From Corbicula japonica (taxonomy: Eukaryota; Mollusca; Bivalvia; Venerida; Cyrenidae): a stretch of 64,000 bases of DNA. Position 1 is the stretch's first letter; the number at the start of each line of letters is the position of its first letter. The position numbers were made by a program, and so were the translations under genes. Location: positions 1,243,001 through 1,307,000 of the forward strand of contig JAZAYU010000003.1 in assembly GCA_038501625.1 (NCBI GenBank), in the 5' to 3' direction. The notes under the pieces were generated by a model, which was not told the DNA's origin, did no database searches, and saw only the letters and a list, made by a program, of their open reading frames with translations. Positions 1 through 11,631 of the stretch are shown one piece after another.

Positions 1-391
1 CACTGGTTGCCCATCGTATAAAAGGCATATCCATCGAATGAAGTGTAAAAATTTAAAACAAAATGAAGATGATTAAAACCGACACAATACAGCTTTCTAA
101 GAGTATACATACCAGTTATAATTATCTTCACTTGTTTCACCCATCCAAAAAATCCTGCTCCTCTCCAAAAAATAATATACTGATCCACATGTAAATATCC
201 TCAGGCCAATAACATATGTATAAAGGTTCAAGTCAATATCTTCAAACTGCATTAGTTTATTCACAAACTATTTGAAACACACCAACCGACAGACAAATCA
301 ACTAAATGATGATTCCTATGTACCACCAAACTTTGTTTGCAATGGTACAATGACAGAAAACATGAAGTCAACATTCTAATATTGCAGGTAT

Positions 392-649
392 TTAAACTCT
401 TTACTCCAAATATAGACCTTTATTGTGTGGGCAAACAGTGTAGATCCAAATAAGCCAGCACATTCAGACCTTCTGATCAGGATCTACACTATCAGGATCT
501 AGACTATTCACTTTTAGATTCATTAGGTTATTTCTGACAAAGATGCTTCGAATGCCAATCCAGATCAGATGGCATGGATGTGCTGGCTGGTCTGGATCTA
601 CTTTGGTCGCACATGCGTCAAAACACATATATATGGAGTAAAAGGTTAA
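392..649. mobile_element. Family A palindromic MITE, copy 1 (family description)
   Basis: Family A is about 240 bp, starts TTAACCCTTTACTCCATATA and ends with the inverse (TATATGGAGTAAAGGGTTAA), with TTAA at both edges as expected for a piggyBac-type target site. Inside are two hairpin blocks, each made of GTGTAGATCCAGATCAG facing CTGATCAGGATCTACAC, separated by a spacer containing ATTAGGTTATTTCTGACCA. The whole copy could fold as a two-armed cloverleaf. No coding capacity, so it is non-autonomous. The piggyBac assignment rests only on TTAA and the CCCTTT ends. This copy lies between or beyond the ankyrin exons. Confidence 0.8.
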
Positions 650-738
650 ATGATATGTACGAGATTTCAGCAAAGCTTTCTCAAGTTCAATAAAGTATGG
701 CTAGTGTACTAACACATGCTGAGACTGAACAAACTTAC

Positions 739-875
739 AGTGGGTACCCTGTAGTTAACATTAGCTCCTCGTTCTATCAGTAACCTGGACAGATACAGGT
801 TTCTGGGTCTTGGTCTAGTATCTTCAGAGTCCAAGCCACATAGACATATGTAGAGGGGTGTTCTTTGGTAACAAC
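739..875 (-). CDS. Ankyrin-repeat protein, second coding exon
   Basis: The acceptor is TATAG|GTTGTTACC (exon starts at 875) and the donor is CCCACT|GTAAGTTTG (exon ends at 739). Joined in phase 1 to the upstream exon it reads GCYQRTPLYICLCGLD and then LYLSRLLIERGANVNYRVPT. This holds one ankyrin repeat (TPLYICLC...LSRLLIERGANVN) and the start of the next loop. Exon length 137 (2 + 45 codons) keeps the frame. Later exons should lie to the left of base 1; the first 700 bases show no further convincing exon. Translation beyond the GTAAGT donor loses the repeat pattern. Confidence 0.75.
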
Positions 876-1414
876 CTATAATAAAATATTTTATGCCATA
901 GTAAGTATTTGTTCTAGTGCAAACAGAATTTAGATGTAAGTTTGAAAAGGCTGGATTTATTATCCAAAGATTCTGTTTAGATAATAACACTTAGGAAAGT
1001 TTTAATATTAAAATATTCTTTCTGTTGCCTCATTCATAGTGGAGTATTACAACAGAAAGTTTATAGATACTGAAGAACATTATGGTGCCAATTTATGTTC
1101 CAGTAGAGTGACAAAGTACCAGAACCATGTGGGGGAAAGCCCGCTTATAGCCAAAAGCTACCAAAAGCGAGTTGGACCATGCCCCAACCTCACACCCCAA
1201 CAACAAAAATATCACAAATGTTTATTTTTAACAATCTTGTAATAAATTCATTTTACCAAATTTGTATGATCCATGAAATACAAATGAGAATTATTTACTA
1301 TATTCAATAGTGTTATATATTAAATAGCCCAACTTTAAAAATGTTTGGACAAGATGAAAGTTGGAATCATTCACTATCATCAGACATCAAGATTAGCAAA
1401 CTGTGTTTTCAACT

Positions 1415-1657
1415 TTAACCCTTTCCTCCATATATACGCATTTTTACGCATGTGCGACCAGTGTAGATCCAGATCAGCTGGCACATCTGTGCCATCTTTT
1501 CAGGATCTACACTGGTCGCATTTTGGTCAGAAATAACCTAACAAATCAAAAAGCGAAACAGTTTAGATCCTGATCAGACAGCACAGATGTGCCGACTGAT
1601 CTGGATCTATACTGTTCGCCCACGCAATAAGGGTGTATCTATGGAGGAAAGGGTTAA
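1415..1657. mobile_element. Family A MITE, copy 2
   Basis: Full-length 243-bp copy with intact TTAA at 1415-1418 and 1654-1657 and both internal hairpin blocks. It lies in the intron of the ankyrin gene. It is one of the best copies for building a consensus. Confidence 0.85.
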
Positions 1658-1782
1658 GCAGATGAATGAACAAATTCAAGAACGTTTTCCAAAATGACCA
1701 ACTTTTGATACACTTTTGAAACTGTTCTCCAAACTTTGTTTAATAATATTTGACCCAGATGAAACTGAACAAGGTATGGGTT

Positions 1783-2026
1783 TTGGCTGTTATTCATGGG
1801 CGAAAAATGTACCACGGTAGATCCACTGATCCAGATCAGCTGGCACATATGTGCTGTCAGATCAGGATCTACATTGTTCTCTTATAAAATCATTTGGTTA
1901 TTTCTGACCAAGAAGCAACATGAGCAGATCTATATCAGATAGAAGGGATGTGCCAGCTTATCTCGATCTACAATGATCGCACACGGAATAAGAGTTAAAA
2001 CCCGTATAAAAGGAGTAAAGTGTTAA
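1783..2026. mobile_element. Family A MITE, copy 3, abutting a splice donor
   Basis: The left end is degenerate; the right end is GGAGTAAAGTGTTAA at 2012-2026. Only six bases separate it from the GT of the ankyrin exon donor at 2033-2032, so nearly the whole 5' end of this intron is transposon. Confidence 0.75.
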
Positions 2027-2033
2027 CAGTTAC

Positions 2034-2166
2034 CTTCATCAAGAGATGATGGATTCGAAGTTTCCCTGATGAGTTTCTCAGCCAGGACATAATTTCCAGA
2101 CTCCAGAGCACGTGTCAGAGGGGTATCATTGAACCCAAACTCTACATGAAATACTCCACCTGCCAT
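2034..2166 (-). CDS. Ankyrin-repeat protein, first coding exon
   Basis: Reading the minus strand from the ATG at 2166, the exon encodes 44 codons plus one base, beginning MAGGVFHVEFGFNDTPLTRA. The stretch TPLTRALESGNYVLAEKLI fits the ankyrin helix pattern TPLxxAxxxGxxxxxxxLL. The exon ends at the donor GAAG|GTAACTG (GT at 2033-2032) in phase 1, which matches the phase of the next exon. Ankyrin repeats are protein-interaction modules; the protein's partner and cell location cannot be told. The family (ASB/SOCS-box, ANKRD or other) is not recognisable from two exons. A palindromic MITE ends only 6 bp inside the intron. The exon and domain are fairly sure, the gene name is not. Confidence 0.75.
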
Positions 2167-2504
2167 TGTTTGATGCTACACTTAGTATGTAAGTTCAGGA
2201 AATATAATGGTCTAGCCTGAAAAAATACATGTCAGCAATATCAGAACACCAAATGACAACAATTTTACATCTTTCCACATTGTCTCTAAACCTATTTCTG
2301 TGAAATTACATTTTTACAAAAATAGCTTATAATAAATGACAGTATTTCTTCTTTTTTAAATGTTGAAAAAGTGTTTCAAGAAATTCTTAGTTGTTTTCTT
2401 TGTTATTTTTTGGGCAAAGATATAATTTTTCTCTTTTACTTATACCCAAAAGATGTTGGATACATTTCATGGACTTTGACTGTGGATAAGTCAATTTATA
2501 ACTT

Positions 2505-2693
2505 TTAACCTTTCCTCCATATACAGATGCCTTTATGGCATGGGCCAACAGTGTAGATCCAGATCTGCCGGCACATCCCTGCCTTCTGATCAGGATCTGC
2601 AATTTTTGCTTTTTTCTATATGAGGTTATTTCTGACCAAAAAGCGTATGCTGGTCGCATATGCATTTAAAAGAGTATATATGGAGTAGAGATA
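2505..2693. mobile_element. Family A MITE, copy 4 (shortened)
   Basis: Left terminus TTAACCTTTCCTCCATATAC at 2505; the right end is degenerate (TATATATGGAGTAGAGATAA). It is shorter than the family norm because part of the second hairpin block is missing. Confidence 0.75.
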
Positions 2694-3119
2694 AGAGTGT
2701 TTTGCTGCTAAGCACACATTGCTGCTAATCACACAGTGTAGATCCAAGTCTTACTACAAAGTTATGGGTTAAGCAGACCCTATCTTATATGTATATTTTT
2801 TCCACTTGATTATAACGAGAAACAATAAACACCAAAACATAAACTTTTTTTGAAAATTTCAGTTTTCATCTCCAGACATGAGACTTGGCATGAACACACG
2901 TTCTGTAATGCTATGCAACCAATATATAGTAAGTTGTTGGCATAAGCATTAGTGGTGTGAAATTACAGCGGCCATGGTTTTTAATCTTAGAAGTTCTAAA
3001 CTCTATTTCATAGGATATGAGTGTTATCAATGAGCAAACATTGTAGATCCAGTTCAGCCGGCACATCTGTGCTGTCTAATCAGGATCTACACTGTTTGCT
3101 ACACTGTCTGTGTCTTGAT

Positions 3120-4725
3120 CAGGGTTTCTCTGAGTACTGAGGTTCAGTACTCAAGTAAGTAGTGAGTACTGGATGCTGAAGATGTTCTCAAGTAAGTACT
3201 GAGTACTCACTTTTGTGAGTGTACTTAAGTAAGTATTGAGTATTTTGCGAGTACAAAAACTTTTAGTACTATTTTTATAATTATATAGCATACTATACAC
3301 ATATTCAAATATGGTATGCTCATATTATTTTATCAGGCCAGCCAAAACTCCTTCATTAAAAATCCGGAGATTTTGTCTGAATATTTCAATGATGATGACG
3401 ACGACCACGATAATGATGTTGTTGTTGTTGTTGTTTTAATGTCTTGTTGCTGTTGTTCACTATGACTGTGACTGACCAAAATGATGATGATGATGATGAT
3501 GATGATGACATTTTTCTCATGTTCTTCTTTATAATTATATTCTTCAAAGAATTTTATAAATAAATTTTGACGATTTGGTTAGGAATGGTTAAACTCTTGT
3601 TTTAATTAAAATAACTTTTGTCTTTTTTTATCATTATTTTTTTTTTAACTTTCTGTTAAGACCTGTTTTTGACAATATTAGAATGAACATGCAATGAAAA
3701 TAGATAAAGGCAGGTGTAGCATCAAAGCGCTTGTTTAGTTTATACCGAGTTAAAATATAGCAAATATTTTAATCCAGGTTTATGACACGCGGTTATTGTA
3801 TGGTTGTGCCAGAGGCACTGAGGTAGCATGTCACTGAACACGGCCTCGTCATCTCGTTATTTCGTAATAAACAGGAAATTTGTGACTGCAGTGGAATAAC
3901 TATTCCTTTCATTGCACAACTTTTAAATGATGTTAAATTAATCTTTTTTTTTTAATTTCTTAGAAATCCGGAGATTTTGACAATAAATCCGGAGATCCGG
4001 AGAAGTAACTTAAAATCCTGAGATTTCGGATAAAATCCGGAGATTTGGCAGGCCTGTTTTATTTCTAATGAAGTAATAACAATTTTATTATTGACATTGT
4101 CACTAGACAAAAATATATAAACACACACTGAAATCATAAGTACTCCATTATTGAAAAAAGTGACTATCAACAACTAGTTCAACTGTCAATAGTCACAGGC
4201 ATTGCACAAAACCATCACTAGCCTTTCAAAAGTGTCATCTACACCAGGTCTTATCTGGTCTCACCATAATCATATTTGCAAAGGTGAGAAAACATGTTAT
4301 CTTCCATTGTATTATTATAAGGTGATAATCAGTTCTGTTGACTCCATTGCTATATCTTATTAAATGCACTGTAAATTGTAGTAAGGTATTTCAAGCATTG
4401 ACAATTATAATGATTTATTTAATGTTTTAATATAATGCATGAAATACTATAAAAAACAAGTTGTTTAATTACCCTGCCCAAAAAACAAGTTGTTTAATTA
4501 CCCAATATGTGATATTAATGAATTATTTCTAACCATTCTATTTATATATACATTAGGTTAATTTTTAATTTAATTTCATATTATTTCATTGAAGTGTGAA
4601 AGTGCTCATATAGTACTTGTAAAGTACTCATATAGTACTTGTAAAGTACTCATAAGTACTGACCGTTTTTCTTCAGTACTTAAGTAAGTACAAGTACTTG
4701 TACAAGTACGAGAAGTGAAACTCTG
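3120..4725. mobile_element. hAT-like non-autonomous element inserted in MITE copy 5
   Basis: Ends are CAGGGTTTCTCTGAGTACT on the left and AGTACGAGAAGTGAAACTCTG on the right, imperfect inverted repeats of the CAGRG type known for hAT transposons. The 8-bp flanks are GTCTTGAT (3112-3119) and GTCCTGTT (4726-4733), a 6/8 match fitting an aged hAT target duplication. Both ends carry clusters of AGTACT and AAGTAAGT motifs (3130-3260 and 4605-4705), like subterminal transposase sites. No transposase ORF is present. Confidence 0.7.
3334..4056. mobile_element. Second hAT-like element nested inside the first
   Basis: Begins CAGGCCAGCCAAAACTCC and ends GGAGATTTGGCAGGCCTG. The motif AAATCCGGAGATTTTG occurs near both ends (3360-3377 and several times in 3962-4045). 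Flanks share TTTTAT, but the 8-bp duplication is poor (5/8). It contains short GTT and GAT microsatellites (about 3415-3507). No ORF of note. Confidence 0.6.
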
Positions 4726-4859
4726 GTCCTGTTCATTTGGATATTTCTGACCAAGAAGCAAACAAGCAAACAGAGTAGATTCTGATCTGGTGCTGGCCAA
4801 TCTGGATTTACACTGCTGGCACATGCGATAAAACTCATATATATGGAGTAAAGGGTTAA

Positions 4860-5829
4860 CTTCAAGAACAGAGATTTACTTAAGATTGAAAATTCAACTT
4901 ATACTTGATTTCAAATATTTTGTAACATAATTTTTGTTTTAAGCTCATCTTCTTATTTGTCTAATTTTCAGTTAAAGTCATGTTCTATGATATCTAATGG
5001 TCTAGATTTCAGTTAGCTTCAAATAATGATAACAATGACCAACCAAGTGGAAAATCAATATTTCTTAAAATAAAATGAACTGTTCCAGATTTCTGTAACA
5101 GTGTAAACCATAATAAACTGAAAATTGGGACATCTAAAGAGGTGTCTGTCTCCATTTATACTGTTTAATTAGTCAAAAACAATAGCACACAATTTTATGG
5201 AAGGAATGTTAAACAAAATCAACTTACAAATCAATTGATCTACTGGGTTCCACCGATCAGTGCTACAATAATACCTGAACTGTGACATTAGTCATTTTTG
5301 TTGACAGTAGAGAAGACGCATAGAGTGCCTTCCCTTGACACTTAGGTGCAGACCATCAAATTATCCACAAAGAATTTTTCCGTAGACTGCTTCACTTCCA
5401 CGTCGTATGAAATCATAATCTTTTCTTTATCGTTTGTAAAAAAATATCGATAGGACCTATTTTTAATTCAACTCTGTTCTATTCCTATGAAATTAATTTT
5501 AATCAATTTATTTTTTTTGCTTTGGTGCTTTAAATATTATTTTACATGGAATATATTGTAATAGTATTTACAATTAAGTACTATAAGTCTCAATAATTTG
5601 AATACAAAAACAGACTCACTATCTAGTCTCAAAAATTCGACTGCAAGCACAGACCCAGTTTATATACTGACTTTTTATAGATGTCTGTCCTTTACGTTGC
5701 GAAGGGCGACCACCGTATATATAGAAAAGCCATTGTTGCACACAATTAGTTGAGCTCGAGTACTATTTGTATAGCGCTTTTGCAAATGCTGCTTGATAAT
5801 GAATGTTATATTTGATAAAGGACTTAAGG
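4860..5829. other. Region without recognisable gene
   Basis: AT-rich unique-looking sequence upstream of the ankyrin gene. It could hold a 5' non-coding exon or promoter of that gene, but no splice or promoter signal stands out enough to call. Confidence 0.4.
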
Positions 5830-6612
5830 ATGATATCAAGTCAAAACGACACTTACTCAAAACAGCACAAAGGATTCATTTTGATCATAACAGCCCCTTA
5901 AAAAATTATCTTGGTCAAAACGGCCCCTTGAAGTAAATCATTCAAAATTTGACCCTTTGTGACACACGAGAAATTTATACCAATAAGTTAACAATATTGA
6001 CAGCGATTAGCTCAAACTGCAACTAAAACAAAAATAAATGTGCCACACACCTTTTTGTGGCGCTTTTCAACGGTTTTGCTTCAGTTTGCAACTGGAGTAG
6101 TACTAATTTAATTATAAATGACCATCCTTTGTATTTTTGTACTCAATCAACAACCTGCCGATAATAAAGATTGCGCTTTTCATTGTAATATAATGGCATA
6201 AGTTTTGCACAAAAAAGAAATACTGAAATGCAAGTCATGTTAATAAATAGTCTTTAAAGACATTCAATAGCGATTTTCTTTATTTAAGGCAAATCAACAA
6301 TGAGTAAAACTTATTTTGCTAGGCATTGATTTATATTAATATATATTAATATATAAGCCTTTTGTAGATTTATTGCATATTACTGCATAATATAAAAAAT
6401 AGAACATAAATTATAAAAAATAAGGGGTCGTTATGACTATGGGCCGTTTTACTTTAAAAAGTTGGGGTGCTTTGACTTAATAAGGGAGCTGTTTCACCAA
6501 TTTGGGGTTGTTCTGACAAGTTTTTAAGAAATGGGGACCGTTTTGACACGAGAAGGGGGACGTTTTGACCAAAACAAGGCCCTTTTGACCGGGGCCGTTT
6601 TGACCGTAATTC
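5830..6612. mobile_element. Unclassified element with subterminal GGCCGTTTTGAC arrays
   Basis: The right side (6420-6612) holds about eight degenerate direct copies of GGGGCCGTTTTGACC in one orientation. The left side (5840-5960) holds the reverse complement (GGTCAAAACGGCCCC and variants). The middle is AT-rich and non-coding. Inverted arrays flanking a non-coding core suggest a DNA transposon derivative with repeated transposase-binding sites. No clear terminal repeat or target duplication was found, so the borders are approximate. Confidence 0.5.
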
Positions 6613-7035
6613 TTTTTATAAGTGCAATTTTAAGAGGTGCAAGTGTTTTATTTCATTTTATTTGAAGTGACTTTTGCTTCTGTTAAATCTACCGTTTACC
6701 ATTTATCTTTTAACTTACACTAGATATTCTCATAACTTTGGAATTCAGTAAAGTTGACAAACAGACCCACTTCAGGAATTGCATTTGTATTGTCATTTTC
6801 CTTAAAACTTTTAGCATAGTCAGAGTCCAGGGCAGTCACTAAGTTGTAACATTTTTTATACATTACCAACTTGTTTTTTTCCTACCTAATTTATTATCAG
6901 GCACACTTAGAACTAAATCAATGTTCAATGACTTCTTTTCTTGGACTCCTCTATGGAAAGGCCAAAGTATATAATTTTCTGAAATTCCAAAATATGACAA
7001 CACCTCCATGTTATATGACTAAGTATTGATAAAAC

Positions 7036-7210
7036 CTCAAGGGCGGATCCAGAGTGGGTTGCTCGCACCCCTATTTGGCAATGTTCAATATTTAATTTTC
7101 ATAGAGATTGTGGTCAGAAACTTTGGAAATCGTCATATATGTAACTACCCAAAGACCGCCCAAATGAACCCCTTTCTGAAAATCTTGCATTCGACCCGGG
7201 ACCTTCTACA
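7036..7210. repeat. Dispersed repeat fragment, GGCGGATCCAGAG type
   Basis: Starts GGGCGGATCCAGAGTGGG, continues through ATGTTCAATATTTAATTTTCA and GTAACTACCCAAAGAC, and ends near CTTGCATTCGACCC. A diverged copy lies at 59930-60095. Short inverted-orientation end pieces occur at 27803-27855 and 46488-46548. Probably a non-LTR or composite repeat tail; the class is not settled. Confidence 0.55.
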
Positions 7211-8029
7211 TGTTCTTTTAAATTCTCTTAGTCACTTTGTAATTTTTAGCCTGATTCCGATTTGCGCTGTAAAAGACTTTTAACATGTTCTCTTATTCCG
7301 CATCCCGTTTCTCTCGCATAAATTCTGTAAAAAAATCTTTTTTAATCAGGCATAATTTTGAAAATTCAAATATATTTTATATAATAAAAGATATTCTAAA
7401 AATTGAATAGTTACGCTAGAGTCTTCATTAGAAAATCGAATTGACTGTTTCACTGCGCATGTCTGTACTTTCAGCAGACAACGACAGTAGTAAATCAATT
7501 TCGTCTGGCGGCTATAACCGCCAGAGAATCCTTAGATTCTAGCGAGTTTCAGTTATCTTTCCTTGAGGTTTAAATTAGGCGGTATTCCCCACGTTTACAA
7601 GTACATAACAACACCAGCTAGTTTTAGGTTTAAACATACAAAGAAATTGGAGACATATTACAGATGTATGTTTACCATTATCCCAACTGGGTTGCTGATA
7701 GCAATTTGATGCCACTTAACCTGGTCACTGATTTATTGCCATACATATGTTTGGAATGCCTACATTACTGTGATATGTTAAACCTTCGAGTTGCACAAAT
7801 TCTGCACAATGTTTGCCATATAATATTGTACAGTGCGTTGTTTACACCTTCCAGTTGCTGGTTTATAAAGTTTCAGCTGTACTTCTTCTAATCTTTATCA
7901 CAAAAAGTGCATATTTACTCGCTCATGCTTTATCCATGTCAAGGTTTATCATGAATTATTGTGATGAGCAATAAGCCTTGTTGATAAGCAGCTTGAGAGA
8001 GTTTTTAAAATAGATACAGAGAGCAAGAG

Positions 8030-8319
8030 TGACGTCATCCAGCAGCCAATCAGAGGCCTCTAGATTTTGGTTTACAACAGTCGTTTATTTTCTGATAACG
8101 ACGGAGAAAGAGTCTAAATCGACTATAGCGGTGCCGTGCCGCGTTGGTTCGCCAACCGGAAGTTGTCAATATGTCAAACGTCTAAATTGCAATTTGGCTC
8201 GAATTTTTAAACAGTATTCGTGTGTTTGTGACTAATCCAAATACAGTTGTGTTGCATTATTGTTTGATAGAGTCAGTTGAAGAAAAATGAGACATAATAA
8301 CGTGTTGGTCGCTTACATT
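8030..8319 (+). promoter_or_regulatory. Candidate promoter and 5'UTR exon of the first DUSP gene
   Basis: This locally GC-richer stretch has a perfect CRE (TGACGTCA, 8030-8037), a CCAAT box (8046-8050) and an ETS-type site (CCGGAAGT, 8156-8163), a classic animal promoter set. It is followed by a donor ACATT|GTGAGTGTT (exon end 8319). Splicing to the strong acceptor before 10703 would give a 5'UTR with a short upstream ORF starting at 8287 that stops one codon into the next exon. The link to the DUSP gene is inferred from position and splice polarity. Confidence 0.5.
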
Positions 8320-9061
8320 GTGAGTGTTAAAATTTATTTATCTTTTTTTTCGCGTTTTATTAAAACTTTTAACTGTCCATTTCAAATTATCCTTCATGCA
8401 TTGGGCCATTTATCTTCTGTAACTGTAATTGAAAGTAATTAATTACAGTTGGTCAAGTAATCAAATGTAATTAGTGATTTTTTCAATTTCTTGTAATTTT
8501 AATTTAATTACATTAAACCATTTATATTCATTTATTAATTTTAACATTTTGATGGTTTTTGACACTGCTTTGACTATTGTAGGAAATTGCACATGTAACT
8601 TAGATTAAAAGAATATATATTTGGCCAGATAATTGAACAGTTACTGTCCCTTATTGTGCTGAAATAAAACTGTGTCATCCATTTATCGGCGTACTTGTTA
8701 AAATTATTAATAATTCTTAAGTTACGCAGTTCAATATAAGTTCATTTCTTCTGTAATTTGGTGAAAATTACTAACATATCAACGTAATATTAAACCAGAA
8801 ATGACGGAATTTGTTATTTCTATGTCAAAGCTATGTCAAAGCTATCAAAATTGGAAACCTACGGCTACTTAACTTATTTACAACGGTAATAGAGATGCGT
8901 CGATAATACTGAGTTTGATTATACCAGGTATTGGATTTTGGAGGATTATAAAAATTTGAGATCAACCGACAGTTACTTGTTCCACAATTAAAATATTTTC
9001 TTGTCCATCAGCTTACTTGATAGCTGAATTAGAATTCAGCTATTGTTGATTTTTAATAATA

Positions 9062-9776
9062 CTGTGGTATCATTTTATTTAGCGATGGCTTAATTTTCAC
9101 GTATTTCGCGCTCGGGCAAGTGCGAGAATTTAAAACCTAAGCTTAAATTTAACCAAAAAAGTTTCACATACGTATCCGAAACGTGCTATGTCCGAATGGA
9201 CCTACACTTTATATAATAGTTGCCCGTATCGCTATTTGATATAAATTTGAAGTATCGAATAATTATGTTAATAAAGAAAAAAAATAGTTATAAATGTCGA
9301 ATTTCTTTTGAAATATGTTAAATGTTACTTCAAAACTTGAACGACAATTTAGTCCGCGCATTTAGGTCAGGTCACGTTTTACCAAACAGTATCGTTGTCA
9401 TCTCATTTTTAATTTATCAACACTTTATTGAGTAACTGCTTTGCAATTAATTGACACTTTAGACCATAAAATGGGTACGAAATTTAACATGCCAGTTATG
9501 ATATGAATGGTTAAGATAGATGGATCAAACGGGTCCCGTGTCAGTTAGCGGCACCGAATAAACAGCGGTCGGATAATTGACTAACAAAGGAAGTGGTAAT
9601 TGACACATGATTAGCTTGCGTGTTCAAATAAACAAAAGGTATTGATAACGGGTCGGTAAAATATCGATCATAATTTTTTTTTTTAATTGGATTTGAGTGA
9701 ATTTTCGTCCGCGCAAAACAGTCTTTTTTGGCGAGTGCGCGAAATTTCGTGCCAGCGAAATTAAATGATACCACAG
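9062..9776. mobile_element. TA-flanked DNA element, CTGTGGTATCA termini
   Basis: CTGTGGTATCATTTTATTT at the left and AAATTAAATGATACCACAG at the right are inverted repeats, flanked by TA on both sides (9060-9061, 9777-9778), as in Tc1/mariner insertions. Sub-terminal GCGAAATTTCG-like blocks face each other. It is 715 bp and non-coding. A 198-bp relative lies at 63710-63907. Confidence 0.65.
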
Positions 9777-10702
9777 TAGGTGAAAAAAAACTATAACCAT
9801 ATTAGATAATTTCTGAGGGTTACATGTAAGTTTACACTTAGCCTATTTTTGCAGATAAAACTATTAAGTTCTTAGTTTTTATTAAATGTATTAAGTCAAA
9901 TTCTATCCTTTTGCATAATACTTGAATTGTAATCATAATTTAGGAGGTAAAGTAATAATAATTTAATTAAAAACATTTTTAAACATTGAATCTGCAATAT
10001 CACAATATAATCATACTTTAATATTATGAGAGTTTCTTGAAGTAGATCTAATCATAACTCTGCTTCATCGAAATCCCTGTTATACATTTCTTTGATCTCC
10101 CTTTGGAAAAGTAAACAAAGTTGAAGATAGACAAAAAAAAGAAGAGTATATAAAGGTTTTCACATAAAAATAAAAAATAAAAAGTGAGAGTAAGGTAGCT
10201 GGCCCACTTTCCTGGGTTTCCATGACAGTTGCAGTGCATGATTTCGTCAGAATGTCAAGGGATCTGGACATGTTCGATGATAGGATATACATGTATAAAG
10301 GGTAGGTTAACCAAGTATTAGTTTTCAAATTTTCTCTTCCATCTTGACTTAATTATAATTGGATGAAGTCATTCACAAGCTGTTGGCAAAGCCTGAACAA
10401 TTATGTAGTCAGAATTTGTGTGTAAGTCTTATTCTGCAGTCATTCTATTATTGTGAAGTGACTTGTGTTTAAAACTCTGATATTCTCTCTGTTTAGTGTG
10501 ATATAATGGGTAGATTTGGATCCTAGCAAACCTAGCAAGTAAACTGTAGATCTGTAGGTCAGAGAGTCAAAATCAGGCAACACTAGAAATAAATAATGAT
10601 TAATCTGTTAGATTGTAACTAAAACATTAGTGCATGTTGTATTGAAAATATAGCTATGGTAATTCTTTATGATTTGAGTTGATTTCTTTACTTACTTTAC
10701 AG

Positions 10703-10871
10703 AATTGACATATACCAAAAAGTTAGATGTTTCTGCAAAGCCTGGTGTTAAAGTAGAACAGTGGACAGCGTGGAAGGATGAAGCCGTTCCGCAGTCCTAT
10801 AGCAAGAATAACTGATAACCTCTTCCTGTGTGGAGTTGGTTGTTTGAACACGGAGAATCTTCAAAACAGAG
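10703..10871 (+). CDS. Atypical dual-specificity phosphatase, first coding exon
   Basis: The acceptor is CTTACTTTACAG (ends 10702). The first in-frame ATG is at 10778, after an in-frame TAG, so coding is 10778-10871: 31 codons plus one base, MKPFRSPIARITDNLFLCGV onward. The motif ARITDNLFLCG matches the start of the DUSP14/18/21 catalytic fold (human members read QITSSLFLG or QITKSLYIS). The donor is ACAGAG|GTGTCT in phase 1, matching the exon at 15000. The 4.1-kb intron that follows holds MITEs and a Helentron-like element. Confidence 0.85.
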
Positions 10872-11034
10872 GTGTCTGCCTGTGTAACTGTTTTTAATTG
10901 TTTATCTGCTGTTTTTGTCATTGATTTCTCCACTTCAAATACTTGAAATGAAGACCTAATAAGATTATGTTGTTAATGTAGGTGTTGATAATCATACCAG
11001 TACATTAACATCAAAATGTACTTATGGATCTGTG

Positions 11035-11245
11035 TTAATCCTTTACTACTTATATATGCATGCGCTATCAGTATAGATCCAGATCAGAAGGCACATCTGT
11101 GCTGTCTGATCAGGATCTGCACTGTTCTCTTTGTGTACAGAAATAAATTAATAAGTAAAAAAGCCAATAGTATAGATCCTGATTAGATGGGGCGGATGAC
11201 ACTGTTTATCCAAGTAATGAAGGTGTATATATGGAGTCAATCGTT
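11035..11245. mobile_element. Family A MITE, copy 6
   Basis: TTAATCCTTTACTACTTATA at 11035; the right end is degenerate (GTATATATGGAGTCAATC). It lies in the intron of the first DUSP gene. Confidence 0.75.
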
Positions 11246-11631
11246 GTTTATTTTAACATACTCTGAGAATCATAAATCAATGTTGAACTAAGCTGAAACA
11301 TTCAGATCATAAGGAAGCTATAAAATTTCTAATTTTTACAAAACAAAATAATCTGAAGTGTTGATTGGAGACAAACCACATAAAATGCCAAAGACATACA
11401 TTTTTGTCCAAGCAGATTTCTACAGAGTTTCAAGATAGTGAATATTCAGTTTCAGTATTATCCCTTTACTCCATAGATTGTTGTTTTGGCAAACTGTGAA
11501 GATCCAGAGATCAGCTGACACATCCATGCAGTCTGTCCAGGATCTACAGTTTTTAGCTCGACTATTCGAAGAATATGTCGAGCTATTCTACTCACTCTGG
11601 CGTCAGCGTCGCCGTCGGCGTCCCGCTTTGG

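Larger units (their letters stand above)
2996..4859. mobile_element. Family A MITE, copy 5, split by nested insertions
   Basis: The left half (2996-3119) carries one GTAGATCC/GGATCTAC hairpin; the right half (4726-4859) carries the TTTCTGACCA spacer, the second hairpin and the terminus ATATATGGAGTAAAGGGTTAA. About 1.6 kb of a different element lies between the halves. Confidence 0.8.

Noticed and set aside
1..60. Possible third ankyrin exon on the minus strand
   Set aside because: One frame is open, but no acceptor AG lies in a fitting place and no ankyrin pattern is seen.
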